A DNA stretch of 26,244 nucleotides, from NCBI GenBank assembly GCA_002358855.1, contig DEPQ01000003.1:344-26587 (forward strand). The letters run 5' to 3'. Each line of letters starts with the position of its first letter. Position 1 is the first letter of the stretch. The notes beneath the pieces were generated by a model. It saw only the letters and a program-made list of their open reading frames with translations, did no database searches and was not told where the DNA came from. This DNA is from Bacteroidales bacterium UBA3388. GTDB taxonomy: Bacteria; Bacteroidota; Bacteroidia; Bacteroidales; P3. Positions 7,501-14,405 of the stretch are shown here, piece by piece. The position numbers were made by a program, and so were the translations under genes.

Positions 7501-7941
7501 TTATTCATTATCTTCAATTAACCATTCAGCGTACGAAGTTTCTGTTTCGTGAAGTCGAAGTCTTGCTAATTTTATTCCTTTTGGAAGAATGCTTGTAATT
7601 CTTCTGTGAAATTCCATAATCAAGTTCTCACATGTTGGTTGTTTATCAAACAAAATTAACTTGGTGTTTGTTTGTTTTAATGCAGAAGCAAAAGAACTAT
7701 TTTTGCAAAGAACTACTGCATGATCAAAATCTTCAACCACGCTTTTTTCTACAAGAGTTTTGATTGCTTTAAAGTCCAAAACCATTCCAGAATCATTGTT
7801 TTCCGCTTCTTCTTCATATTCTCCAATCACTGTAACAAACAATCGGTAAGAGTGTCCATGAAGATTTTGACACAAACCTTGATATTGATCAAGTGCATGT
7901 GAGGTTTCAAATCTAAATTCTTTTGTTAATCTTAATTTCAT
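7501..7941 (-). CDS. queD: 6-pyruvoyl-tetrahydropterin synthase / 6-carboxytetrahydropterin synthase (QueD-like)
   Basis: Predicted to convert 7,8-dihydroneopterin triphosphate to 6-carboxy-5,6,7,8-tetrahydropterin, the second step of queuosine/7-deazaguanine synthesis. The 146-residue protein shows the zinc ligands H15 (FETSHAL), H28 and H30 (LHGHSY), the candidate catalytic Cys C24 (CQNLHGH), the FDHAVVL motif (72-78) and a C-terminal LHETETSYAEW (about 130-140) whose Glu anchors the pterin. The length is that of the single-domain QueD group rather than the eukaryotic PTPS. The other queuosine genes are not in the window. It is transcribed divergently from rbfA and is followed 15 bp later by the AI-2E-family permease. 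The QueD role rather than another pterin enzyme is inferred from family membership. Confidence 0.88.
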   Translation of the reverse strand: MKLRLTKEFRFETSHALDQYQGLCQNLHGHSYRLFVTVIGEYEEEAENNDSGMVLDFKAIKTLVEKSVVEDFDHAVVLCKNSSFASALKQTNTKLILFDKQPTCENLIMEFHRRITSILPKGIKLARLRLHETETSYAEWLIEDNE

Positions 7942-7944
7942 AGC

Positions 7945-7953
7945 GCAAAAATA
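7945..7953 (-). promoter_or_regulatory. promoter -7 element for queD
   Basis: On the minus strand this reads TATTTTTGC, a full match to TAnnTTTGC. Only 3 bp separate it from the queD ATG (7941), so the transcript would begin at or within a few bases of the start codon, as a leaderless or near-leaderless message. Confidence 0.6.
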
Positions 7954-7994
7954 CTATTTTTTCTTTGTTTTAATATGAAAATGTTATTTTTTCG

Positions 7995-8003
7995 TAACTT
8001 TGC
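7995..8003 (+). promoter_or_regulatory. promoter -7 element for the rbfA operon
   Basis: TAACTTTGC matches the Bacteroidota -7 consensus exactly and ends 5 bp before the rbfA ATG at 8009. It also decides the start codon: an in-frame TTG at 8000 lies inside this element and so is not a plausible start. It faces away from the queD element, with 41 bp between them. Confidence 0.65.
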
Positions 8004-8008
8004 AACCT

Positions 8009-8353
8009 ATGGATAATAATAGATTACAAAAAGTAGCCCGCTTAATTCAAAAAGATATGGGCGAGATTCTTAGATATGAATCTAAAAATCTCTTTAAAGG
8101 AGCAATGATTACAGTAACCAAGGTAAGGGTTTCCTCAGATTTATCAATAGCTAAGGTATATATTAGTATATTTGCCCTTGGAGGAGTTACAAATGATGAG
8201 GTTTTTGAATTGGTTAAAGCAAATAAGCCTTTATTACGTAACAAACTTGCGTCAATGGAAAGAAATCAATTAAGAATTATACCAGATTTATCTTTCTTTA
8301 TTGATGATAGTTTGGATTATAGCGAAAATATTGATAGATTACTAAAATCTTAA
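8009..8353 (+). CDS. rbfA: ribosome-binding factor A
   Basis: A 114-residue small KH-like protein that binds the 30S subunit during late assembly and 16S rRNA 5'-end maturation. Family features include the N-terminal RLQKVARLIQKDMGEIL (4-20), VTVTKVRVSSDLSIAKVYIS-type segment in the middle (about 36-54), and the C-terminal LRIIPDLSFFIDDSLDYSENIDRLL (about 89-113), matching the conserved PxLxFxxDxSxxxxxxI pattern. The length is normal. The ATG at 8009 is chosen because an upstream TTG lies within the promoter -7 element. It is the first gene of a plus-strand run, 14 bp before the LolC/E-like permease gene, with which it is probably cotranscribed. Confidence 0.93.
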   Translation: MDNNRLQKVARLIQKDMGEILRYESKNLFKGAMITVTKVRVSSDLSIAKVYISIFALGGVTNDEVFELVKANKPLLRNKLASMERNQLRIIPDLSFFIDDSLDYSENIDRLLKS

Positions 8354-8367
8354 AAAGCGATACTTTG

Positions 8368-9582
8368 ATGCGATTGAGCTTCTTTATAGCGATGAGATAT
8401 TTTTTCTCTAAAAAAGAACTTAAAGTCATTAACATAATTTCTTTAATTTCTCTTATCGGTGTAGGAGTTGTAACAATGGCATTACTAATCGTTCTTTCGG
8501 TTTTCAATGGCTTTACTTGCTTGGCTTCGGATATGCTTAGTTATTCTAATCCCGAGTTAATAATTCTTCCAAGCAAAGGAAAAGTTATAGATGTTAAAGA
8601 AATAAATACTCAAAACTTAGAATCGCTTTCTCAAATTAGTGCAATAACACCCGTTGTCAAAGAATCGGTATTGATTTCCTTTGAAAACACTCAAAGCATT
8701 GTTAATATGTATGGAGTAGAAGAAGAATATTTTAGAATATTCAACATAGATACAACAATGCAAATAGGAAATACATCGCTTTATACCAAAGATAAGCCAA
8801 ATTGTATATTGGGATATTCGCTTATGTTAAAGATGTCGCTTTTCCAAGGAGCAGAAAAACACAATATTCCAATACAATTTTGCATTCCAAAGAAGAATCC
8901 AACAAATGTAATAGTACCAGAGGACAATTTAAACATAGACAAAGCAATTTTTTCAGGCAGTTTTATGACTCGAAGCGAGATTGATGATGAAGCAGCAATA
9001 GTTCCTATCGCTTTTGCACAGAAATTATTAGAACTTTCGCCTAATCAAATAAGCAGTCTTAATATAAAACTAAAAGACTCCAAGAAAACCGAACAAGTAA
9101 AGACTGAAATTGAAAAAAATATTCCTAAAAACTATGTCGTAAAGAACCGTTTAGAGCAAAATCCTGTTTATTATAAAGTAGTAAAAGCAGAAAAATTAGC
9201 AGTATATATTATTTTAGGATTCATAATCTTTATTGCAAGTTTCAATATTATGGGAGCATTATCATTATTGATTATGACAAAAAGCAAAGACATTACAATC
9301 CTAAGAACAATGGGAGCAACAAAAAAAGAAGTTCGCAGAATATTTTTCATAAATGGAGTAATGATGAGTGTAATCGGTATGATATGTGGACTAATCTTAG
9401 GAATAATATTTTGTTTGCTACAACAACACTTTGGAATCATTAAAATGGGAGCCTCATTCATTGTAGATAGTTTTCCAATCAAGATATACTTTACAGATAT
9501 TATAGCAATCTTTCTTATGGTTGTTACAATATCTTGTTTATGTACAGCAATAATGTCAAGAAAAATAAAGTTTAGTAAATAG
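8368..9582 (+). CDS. lipoprotein-releasing ABC transporter permease (LolC/LolE, FtsX-like)
   Basis: A 404-residue inner-membrane permease of the MacB/FtsX family, likely extracting outer-membrane lipoproteins from the inner membrane together with a LolD-type ATPase that is not encoded here. The protein starts with the conserved segment FFIAMRYFFSKK (5-16), followed by a long membrane helix (about 20-46). A large periplasmic domain (about 50-270) comes next. Three spans end the protein at about 277-303, 325-352 and 372-396. The segment KSKDITILRTMGATKKEVRRIFFINGV (about 307-333) is the typical cytoplasmic coupling helix. Bacteroidota usually have one such gene of this size. The first possible start is a TTG at 8365, but the ATG at 8368 is preferred. 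It follows rbfA by 14 bp and precedes cysS by 16 bp. Confidence 0.88.
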   Translation: MRLSFFIAMRYFFSKKELKVINIISLISLIGVGVVTMALLIVLSVFNGFTCLASDMLSYSNPELIILPSKGKVIDVKEINTQNLESLSQISAITPVVKESVLISFENTQSIVNMYGVEEEYFRIFNIDTTMQIGNTSLYTKDKPNCILGYSLMLKMSLFQGAEKHNIPIQFCIPKKNPTNVIVPEDNLNIDKAIFSGSFMTRSEIDDEAAIVPIAFAQKLLELSPNQISSLNIKLKDSKKTEQVKTEIEKNIPKNYVVKNRLEQNPVYYKVVKAEKLAVYIILGFIIFIASFNIMGALSLLIMTKSKDITILRTMGATKKEVRRIFFINGVMMSVIGMICGLILGIIFCLLQQHFGIIKMGASFIVDSFPIKIYFTDIIAIFLMVVTISCLCTAIMSRKIKFSK

Positions 9583-9598
9583 AAATAAAGGAATTATT

Positions 9599-11077
9599 AT
9601 GATAGAGAATACAAAAAAATTAGTAGTTTATAACACACTTAGCAGAAACAAAGAAGAATTTCAAGCAATCAATCCACCTTTTGTAGGAATGTATGTTTGC
9701 GGACCAACAGTTTACGGAGATGCACACTTAGGACACGCAAGAGCAGCATTAACTTTTGATACTGTTTTTCGGTTTCTTAAATATATGAATTACAAAGTAA
9801 GATATGTAAGAAATATAACAGACGTTGGACACTTGGAAAACGATGCTGACAGCGGAGAAGACAAGATTGCAAAAAAAGCAAGACTTGAACAATTAGAACC
9901 AATGGAGGTTGCACAATACTTCACACAACGTTATCTTGAAGCAATGGACTCAATGAATATTTTACGTCCAAGCATTCAACCAACCGCAACAGGACATATC
10001 ATTGACCAAATACAAATTGTAGAAAAATTATTAGAGAATGGCTATGCTTATATAAGCAATGGCAGTGTGTATTTTGATGTTTTGAAATACAATGCAGATA
10101 CTCACAAATACGGAATATTATCTAACCGCGTTATTGATGAGATGATAGCAAATACACGTGAGCTTGACGGACAAGAAGAAAAGAGAAATCCTGCCGACTT
10201 TGCACTTTGGAAGAAAGCATCACCAGAACACATTATGCGTTGGCCGTCTCCTTGGAGCGATGGATTCCCTGGCTGGCATTTAGAGTGCACCGCAATGAGC
10301 AGAAAGTATCTTGGAGAACAATTTGACATACATGGCGGAGGCTTAGACTTGCTTTTCCCTCACCACGAAAGCGAAATCGCACAATCAATCTGTGCTTTCG
10401 GAAAAGAACCTGCAAAATATTGGTTACATAACAATATGATTACAATCGGAGGTCAAAAAATGGGAAAAAGTCTTGGTAATTTCATAACCTTAAATGAGTT
10501 TTTCTCAGGTTCTCACCCTAAATTAGACAAAGCATACAGCCCAATGACAATTCGTTTCTTTATCTTGCAAGCACACTATCGTTCAACACTTGATTTTTCT
10601 AACGAAGCACTTTCAGCAGCCGAAAAAGGAATGAAAAAACTCTTTGAAACACAAAAAAATATCAACACCTTACCAACTTCAAACACTACAAGCGTAGATT
10701 TCAATGCTGTATTTACAAAATGTATCGAAGCAATGTGCGATGATTTCAACACTCCTGTTGTAATTGCCAATATGTTTGAAATCTCACGTTTAGTAAACCT
10801 AATCTCAGACAAAAAAGAAACAATCACAGAACAAGACAAAGCAGCATTAAAAGAAAATTACGAAATCATTTTCAATCAAATCCTTGGAATGAAAGGCGAA
10901 CAAAGCGACAATTCCAATACAATAATTGAAGGATTGATGAATATGATAATAGAAATGCGAGCAGAAGCAAGAGCAAACAAAGATTGGGCAAAGAGCGATC
11001 AAATAAGAGATAGATTAACCGAAGTAGGAATCACAATAAAAGACGGAAAAGAAGGAGCAAAATGGGAAATAAATTAA
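9599..11077 (+). CDS. cysS: cysteinyl-tRNA synthetase
   Basis: Class Ia aminoacyl-tRNA synthetase that charges tRNA-Cys in the cytoplasm. The 492-residue protein has the N-terminal zinc Cys C34 in MYVCGPTVY (31-39), the HIGH-type motif HLGH (43-46), GWHLECTAMS with zinc Cys C230, the zinc-site HHESE (255-259) and the KMSKS-type loop KMGKSLGNF (287-295). A helical tRNA-binding domain fills the C-terminus. The second position of the KMSKS loop is Gly rather than Ser, which I believe is usual for this phylum. The gene follows the permease by 16 bp and its last 16 bp overlap the start of the next gene. Length and motifs are complete, so it should be functional. Confidence 0.97.
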   Translation: MIENTKKLVVYNTLSRNKEEFQAINPPFVGMYVCGPTVYGDAHLGHARAALTFDTVFRFLKYMNYKVRYVRNITDVGHLENDADSGEDKIAKKARLEQLEPMEVAQYFTQRYLEAMDSMNILRPSIQPTATGHIIDQIQIVEKLLENGYAYISNGSVYFDVLKYNADTHKYGILSNRVIDEMIANTRELDGQEEKRNPADFALWKKASPEHIMRWPSPWSDGFPGWHLECTAMSRKYLGEQFDIHGGGLDLLFPHHESEIAQSICAFGKEPAKYWLHNNMITIGGQKMGKSLGNFITLNEFFSGSHPKLDKAYSPMTIRFFILQAHYRSTLDFSNEALSAAEKGMKKLFETQKNINTLPTSNTTSVDFNAVFTKCIEAMCDDFNTPVVIANMFEISRLVNLISDKKETITEQDKAALKENYEIIFNQILGMKGEQSDNSNTIIEGLMNMIIEMRAEARANKDWAKSDQIRDRLTEVGITIKDGKEGAKWEIN

Positions 11078-12054
11078 ACATACTAATAATATTTGCTTTG
11101 ATTTTGGGCTTTTGTTCTTGTAAAAAAAGCACTCCCGAAACACAAAGTGCAATAATAGATTACACAAAAGTAGAAATCCCTGTTTTTAATGCGGATTCTG
11201 CATACGCTTACGTAAAAGCACAATGTGATTTTGGTCCAAGAACACCAATGAGCAAGGCTTCTCAACTCTGTGGCGATTATTTAATAAATTTCATGTCGCA
11301 ATTTGCCGACACAGTCTATGTTCAAAACTTCTCTTCTAAACTTTGGGACGGAACAAACGTTGAAGGAAGAAACATAATAGCAAGTTTCAATCCCGATGCC
11401 TCAGAAAGAGTAGTCTTAGCCGCACATTGGGACAGCAGAAGTTGGGCAGACGAAGACGAAAATGAAGAAAACCACAAAAAAGCCATTGACGGAGCAAACG
11501 ATGGCGCGAGTGGAGTTGGAGTTTTGATGGAAATCGCAAGAGTCTTTCGCCAAAAACCAAACACACAAGGCATAGATATTGTATTTTTTGACTTAGAAGA
11601 CCAAGGAACTCCTTCATGGGCAGAAAGCGATGTAGAAGATCAAACAGATTGGTGTTTAGGTTCACAACATTGGAGCACGAATCCTCATTATCCTTTCTAC
11701 ACTGCAAATTACGGAATCTTGCTTGATATGGTTGGATTCAAGAATTTGCGATTTACAAAGGAAGGTTTGTCGATGCATTATGCTTCTTCTATTATGAATA
11801 AGGTGTGGGATATTGCTGCTTCAAAGGGATATTCCAATATATTCATAAACGAAAAAACTTATCCTATAATGGACGATCATCATTGGGTAAATCTCAATGC
11901 AAGAATCCCTATGATAGATATTGTACAAAATGATATAAATTATAGTTTCTTTCCTTTCTGGCATACAATGCAAGACAATATGTCAAATATCAGCAAAGAA
12001 AGTTTGAAAATTGTTGGAGATGTTTGTTTAACTACAATATTCTCAAATCAATAA
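11062..12054 (+). CDS. M28-fold lipoprotein, glutaminyl-peptide cyclotransferase-like
   Basis: A 330-residue exported lipoprotein of the M28 zinc-peptidase fold, best matching bacterial type II glutaminyl cyclases such as the one studied in Porphyromonas gingivalis. Those enzymes turn N-terminal Gln of exported proteins into pyroglutamate. The signal peptide (about 1-19) ends at C18-S-C20, with C20 the likely lipidated residue. Zinc and catalytic signatures are AHWDSRSWADED (121-132), DGANDGASGVG (143-153) with D147, DLED (177-180) with the E179/D180 pair, WCLGSQHW (197-204) and DDHHW (271-275) with a likely ligand His. The alternative is an aminopeptidase; the DLED and DDHHW arrangement argues for the cyclase. 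It overlaps cysS by 16 bp and lies 13 bp before the next lipoprotein gene. Third-position composition changes around 11,700, inside this gene. Confidence 0.75.
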   Translation: MGNKLNILIIFALILGFCSCKKSTPETQSAIIDYTKVEIPVFNADSAYAYVKAQCDFGPRTPMSKASQLCGDYLINFMSQFADTVYVQNFSSKLWDGTNVEGRNIIASFNPDASERVVLAAHWDSRSWADEDENEENHKKAIDGANDGASGVGVLMEIARVFRQKPNTQGIDIVFFDLEDQGTPSWAESDVEDQTDWCLGSQHWSTNPHYPFYTANYGILLDMVGFKNLRFTKEGLSMHYASSIMNKVWDIAASKGYSNIFINEKTYPIMDDHHWVNLNARIPMIDIVQNDINYSFFPFWHTMQDNMSNISKESLKIVGDVCLTTIFSNQ

Positions 12055-12067
12055 GCGTTTTTAGAAT

Positions 12068-12493
12068 ATGAAAAAACACATATCCATAATTCTAAGTTTG
12101 ATTTGCACAAGTTTTCTCTTTACCTCGTGCGAAGAACCCTTTGATTATGGATATGTAAACTTTTATATAGATCCTGATAGTGCTGAATACTTCAACCTAA
12201 ACTATGGAAATCGTGGTTGGGAATATTTTGAGGGAGGATATAGAGGCGTAGTTGTTTTTCGCAAATCTTGGAACGAATTTATAACTTTTGAACGTAGTTG
12301 TGTAGGTAAAGATTGTGATGGACGCCTTTATGTAGATACAACAAATAATGTGCTTTTGCATTGTCCAGAATGCAATTCGCAATACATATATTATGATGGC
12401 TCTCCTGTCGAAGGTAGTTATTCTAAAAGATTACTTTATTCCTATTGTAGCTTCTTTGACGGCACTTATCTATGGGTAAGCAATTGCAAATAG
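12068..12493 (+). CDS. small Cys-rich lipoprotein, Rieske-like domain with four Cys
   Basis: A 141-residue lipoprotein whose signal peptide ends at FTSC with C21 as the lipidated residue. The mature part contains FERSCVGKDC (about 75-84), where C79 and C84 are five positions apart, and HCPECNSQYIYYDGSPVEG (about 98-116) with a CPEC pair, then LLYSYCSFFDGTYLWVSNC. The order resembles Rieske-fold domains, where two metal-binding loops precede a G-rich segment and a final strand, but the usual CxH and CxxH ligands are Cys-only here. A zinc site or a modified iron-sulfur site is possible. I believe similar Bacteroidota proteins are annotated as Rieske-like, but the function is unknown. The gene lies 13 bp after the cyclase-like gene and 3 bp before lpxK. 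Confidence 0.7.
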   Translation: MKKHISIILSLICTSFLFTSCEEPFDYGYVNFYIDPDSAEYFNLNYGNRGWEYFEGGYRGVVVFRKSWNEFITFERSCVGKDCDGRLYVDTTNNVLLHCPECNSQYIYYDGSPVEGSYSKRLLYSYCSFFDGTYLWVSNCK

Positions 12494-12496
12494 AAT

Positions 12497-13483
12497 ATGT
12501 ACGGCGTAATAACATATCTAAGAAATAAACTATTTGATTGCGGATTCATAGAAGAAAAATCCCACTCTGTAAAAATAATATCAGTAGGAAATCTAAGAGT
12601 TGGTGGAACGGGCAAAACGCCTTTTGTAGAATATCTCATCAAAAGACTTTCACCACATTTTAATTTGGCAATTCTCAGTCGAGGATATGGTAGAAAAACC
12701 AAAGGATTCATTCTTTTAAATCCACATCACTCAGCCTCAGAAGTTGGAGACGAACCTTTACTATTATATAAACGCAATCCAAATACGTTAGTTGCAGTAT
12801 GCGAAGACAGAAACAAAGGAGTAGAGAATATTCTCACACATTCACCCGAAACAAACCTTATAATCTTAGATGATGCTTATCAACACCGATACATAAATCG
12901 CGATATAAATATATTATTGACAGAATACAACCGACCATTCTTCAAAGACAAGGTCATTCCCTACGGAAGACTACGTGAATACGCACAAGGAGCAAAGCGA
13001 GCAGACTACATAGTAATCACAAAATGTCCTCCGCTAAACGAAAACCAAAAACAAAAGTTTGTAAGTAAACTAAAACCTCTTTCAAACCAAAAAATATTTT
13101 TTTCAAACATAGTTTACAAACAACCCTACCACATAAAAAACAAAGAAAACAAAATAAACATAAAAGATTACTCAGTAATACTCTTTACAGGCATAGCAAA
13201 CAACTCTCATATCATAGAATACCTTAACTCTCTAACCAAAGTAATAGACACAATCACTTTTTCAGATCATCATAACTTCACTTCCAAAGACAAAACTCAA
13301 ATAATAGAAAGATACAAAACTCTTTCACAAAAAAACACCATACTTTTGACAACAGAAAAAGACGCAATGAGACTTCAAAACTTTGAAACAGATATTTACG
13401 TCTTACCAATAGATATAGAAGTACATCAATACGGAAAAAATAATAATCTAATAGAAAACACAATACAAGAAGATGTTAAATAA
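12497..13483 (+). CDS. lpxK: tetraacyldisaccharide 4'-kinase
   Basis: Adds the 4'-phosphate to the tetraacyldisaccharide lipid A precursor, a late cytoplasmic step of lipid A synthesis at the inner membrane. The 328-residue protein has an N-terminal helix rich in hydrophobics, then the P-loop region SVGNLRVGGTGKTP (29-42), a typical LpxK motif. The central DDAYQHRYINRDINILL segment (about 125-141) and the IPYGRLRE motif (about 156-163) are also characteristic. Its presence shows that the cell makes lipid A. It follows the small lipoprotein gene by 3 bp and overlaps the purine nucleoside phosphorylase gene by 11 bp, so it is cotranscribed with both. The C-terminal half of the gene is markedly A- and C-rich on the coding strand. 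Confidence 0.93.
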   Translation: MYGVITYLRNKLFDCGFIEEKSHSVKIISVGNLRVGGTGKTPFVEYLIKRLSPHFNLAILSRGYGRKTKGFILLNPHHSASEVGDEPLLLYKRNPNTLVAVCEDRNKGVENILTHSPETNLIILDDAYQHRYINRDINILLTEYNRPFFKDKVIPYGRLREYAQGAKRADYIVITKCPPLNENQKQKFVSKLKPLSNQKIFFSNIVYKQPYHIKNKENKINIKDYSVILFTGIANNSHIIEYLNSLTKVIDTITFSDHHNFTSKDKTQIIERYKTLSQKNTILLTTEKDAMRLQNFETDIYVLPIDIEVHQYGKNNNLIENTIQEDVK

Positions 13484-14273
13484 AATAAAAGAAGCAACCG
13501 ATTATTTGTTGCAATACACCTCGCAATGCGAAATAGGAATAGTCTTAGGCAGCGGATTAAGTAATTTTGTTGATAGTTTGGAAATTGAAACCACTATTCC
13601 ATATCAACAAATCCCTCATTTTCCTCAATCAACCGTCAAAGGACACAAAGGAATGTTGGTTTTCGGAAAAATAAGTGGCAAAAAAATCGTCTGTATGCAA
13701 GGACGCTTCCATTACTACGAAGGATACACAATGCAAGAAGTAACTTTTCCCATACGAGTTATGAAATCTTTAGGCATACACACTCTAATCGTAACAAATG
13801 CCGCAGGAGGCGTAAATCCAAACTTTAAAGTAGGTGATATAATGCTTATAAAAGACCACATAAACCAAATGCCAAATCCACTAATCGGCAAAAACTTTGA
13901 AGAACTCGGTACACGCTTCCCTTCAATGAGTACAACCTACAACCAAGACCTTAGAACAAAAGCAAAAATCATTGCACAAAAAGAAAATATCAATTTTCAA
14001 GAAGGAGTTTACCTTGCAACCACAGGTCCAAGTTTTGAAACACCGGCAGAATACAAGTTTTTTAGAATCATAGGAGCCGATGCAATAGGAATGAGCACCG
14101 TTCCAGAAGTCATAGTCGCTTCTCACAGCAATTTAAACGTGCTTGGAATGTCGGTAATCAGCAATGTATTTAATCCAGATGCTGTTGCAGAATGCACACA
14201 CGAAGAGGTCTTAGAAGGAGTCAATCTTGCAGGCGACAAAATGTGCAGAATAGTAAAAGGATTATTTGAATAA
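13473..14273 (+). CDS. purine nucleoside phosphorylase (trimeric type)
   Basis: Phosphorolyses (deoxy)inosine and guanosine to the free base and (deoxy)ribose 1-phosphate, in purine salvage. The 266-residue protein carries the type I PNP signature: GIVLGSGLSNF (22-32) for phosphate binding, VKGHKGMLVFG (about 51-61), GRFHYYEGYT (about 77-86), TNAAGGVN (about 109-116) and the purine-binding TGPSFETPAEYKFFRIIGAD and MSTVPE segments (about 184-213). It belongs to the trimeric PunA/XapA-like family, and the Glu and Asn contacts suggest the 6-oxopurine type. It overlaps lpxK by 11 bp and ends the plus-strand run just before a strong terminator. Confidence 0.92.
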   Translation: MLNKIKEATDYLLQYTSQCEIGIVLGSGLSNFVDSLEIETTIPYQQIPHFPQSTVKGHKGMLVFGKISGKKIVCMQGRFHYYEGYTMQEVTFPIRVMKSLGIHTLIVTNAAGGVNPNFKVGDIMLIKDHINQMPNPLIGKNFEELGTRFPSMSTTYNQDLRTKAKIIAQKENINFQEGVYLATTGPSFETPAEYKFFRIIGADAIGMSTVPEVIVASHSNLNVLGMSVISNVFNPDAVAECTHEEVLEGVNLAGDKMCRIVKGLFE

Positions 14274-14314
14274 GAAAATTAAAGCAAAGAAATAATCTTT
14301 TAATTCTTAGAGTT

Positions 14315-14364
14315 AAAAAAATATTTCAAAGAAAAAAATAAAGATTTCTTTGAAATATTTTTTT
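14315..14364. terminator. bidirectional terminator hairpin between convergent genes
   Basis: Arms 14315-14334 and 14345-14364 are perfect 20-bp inverted repeats around a 10-nt loop (14335-14344). Seven T follow within the 3' arm on the plus strand, and the mirror run of A serves the minus strand. It separates the phosphorylase gene (ending 14273) from the helicase gene (ending 14406), so it can serve both transcripts. Confidence 0.8.
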
Positions 14365-14405
14365 GTATCTTGAATATGCTTTTTGTAGTATTGCCGAAAG
14401 AATAT

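Noticed and set aside
10457..10471. KMGKS instead of KMSKS in cysteinyl-tRNA synthetase
   Set aside because: A lineage variant that I associate with Bacteroidota CysS; zinc ligands and the HIGH motif are intact, so no loss of function is implied.
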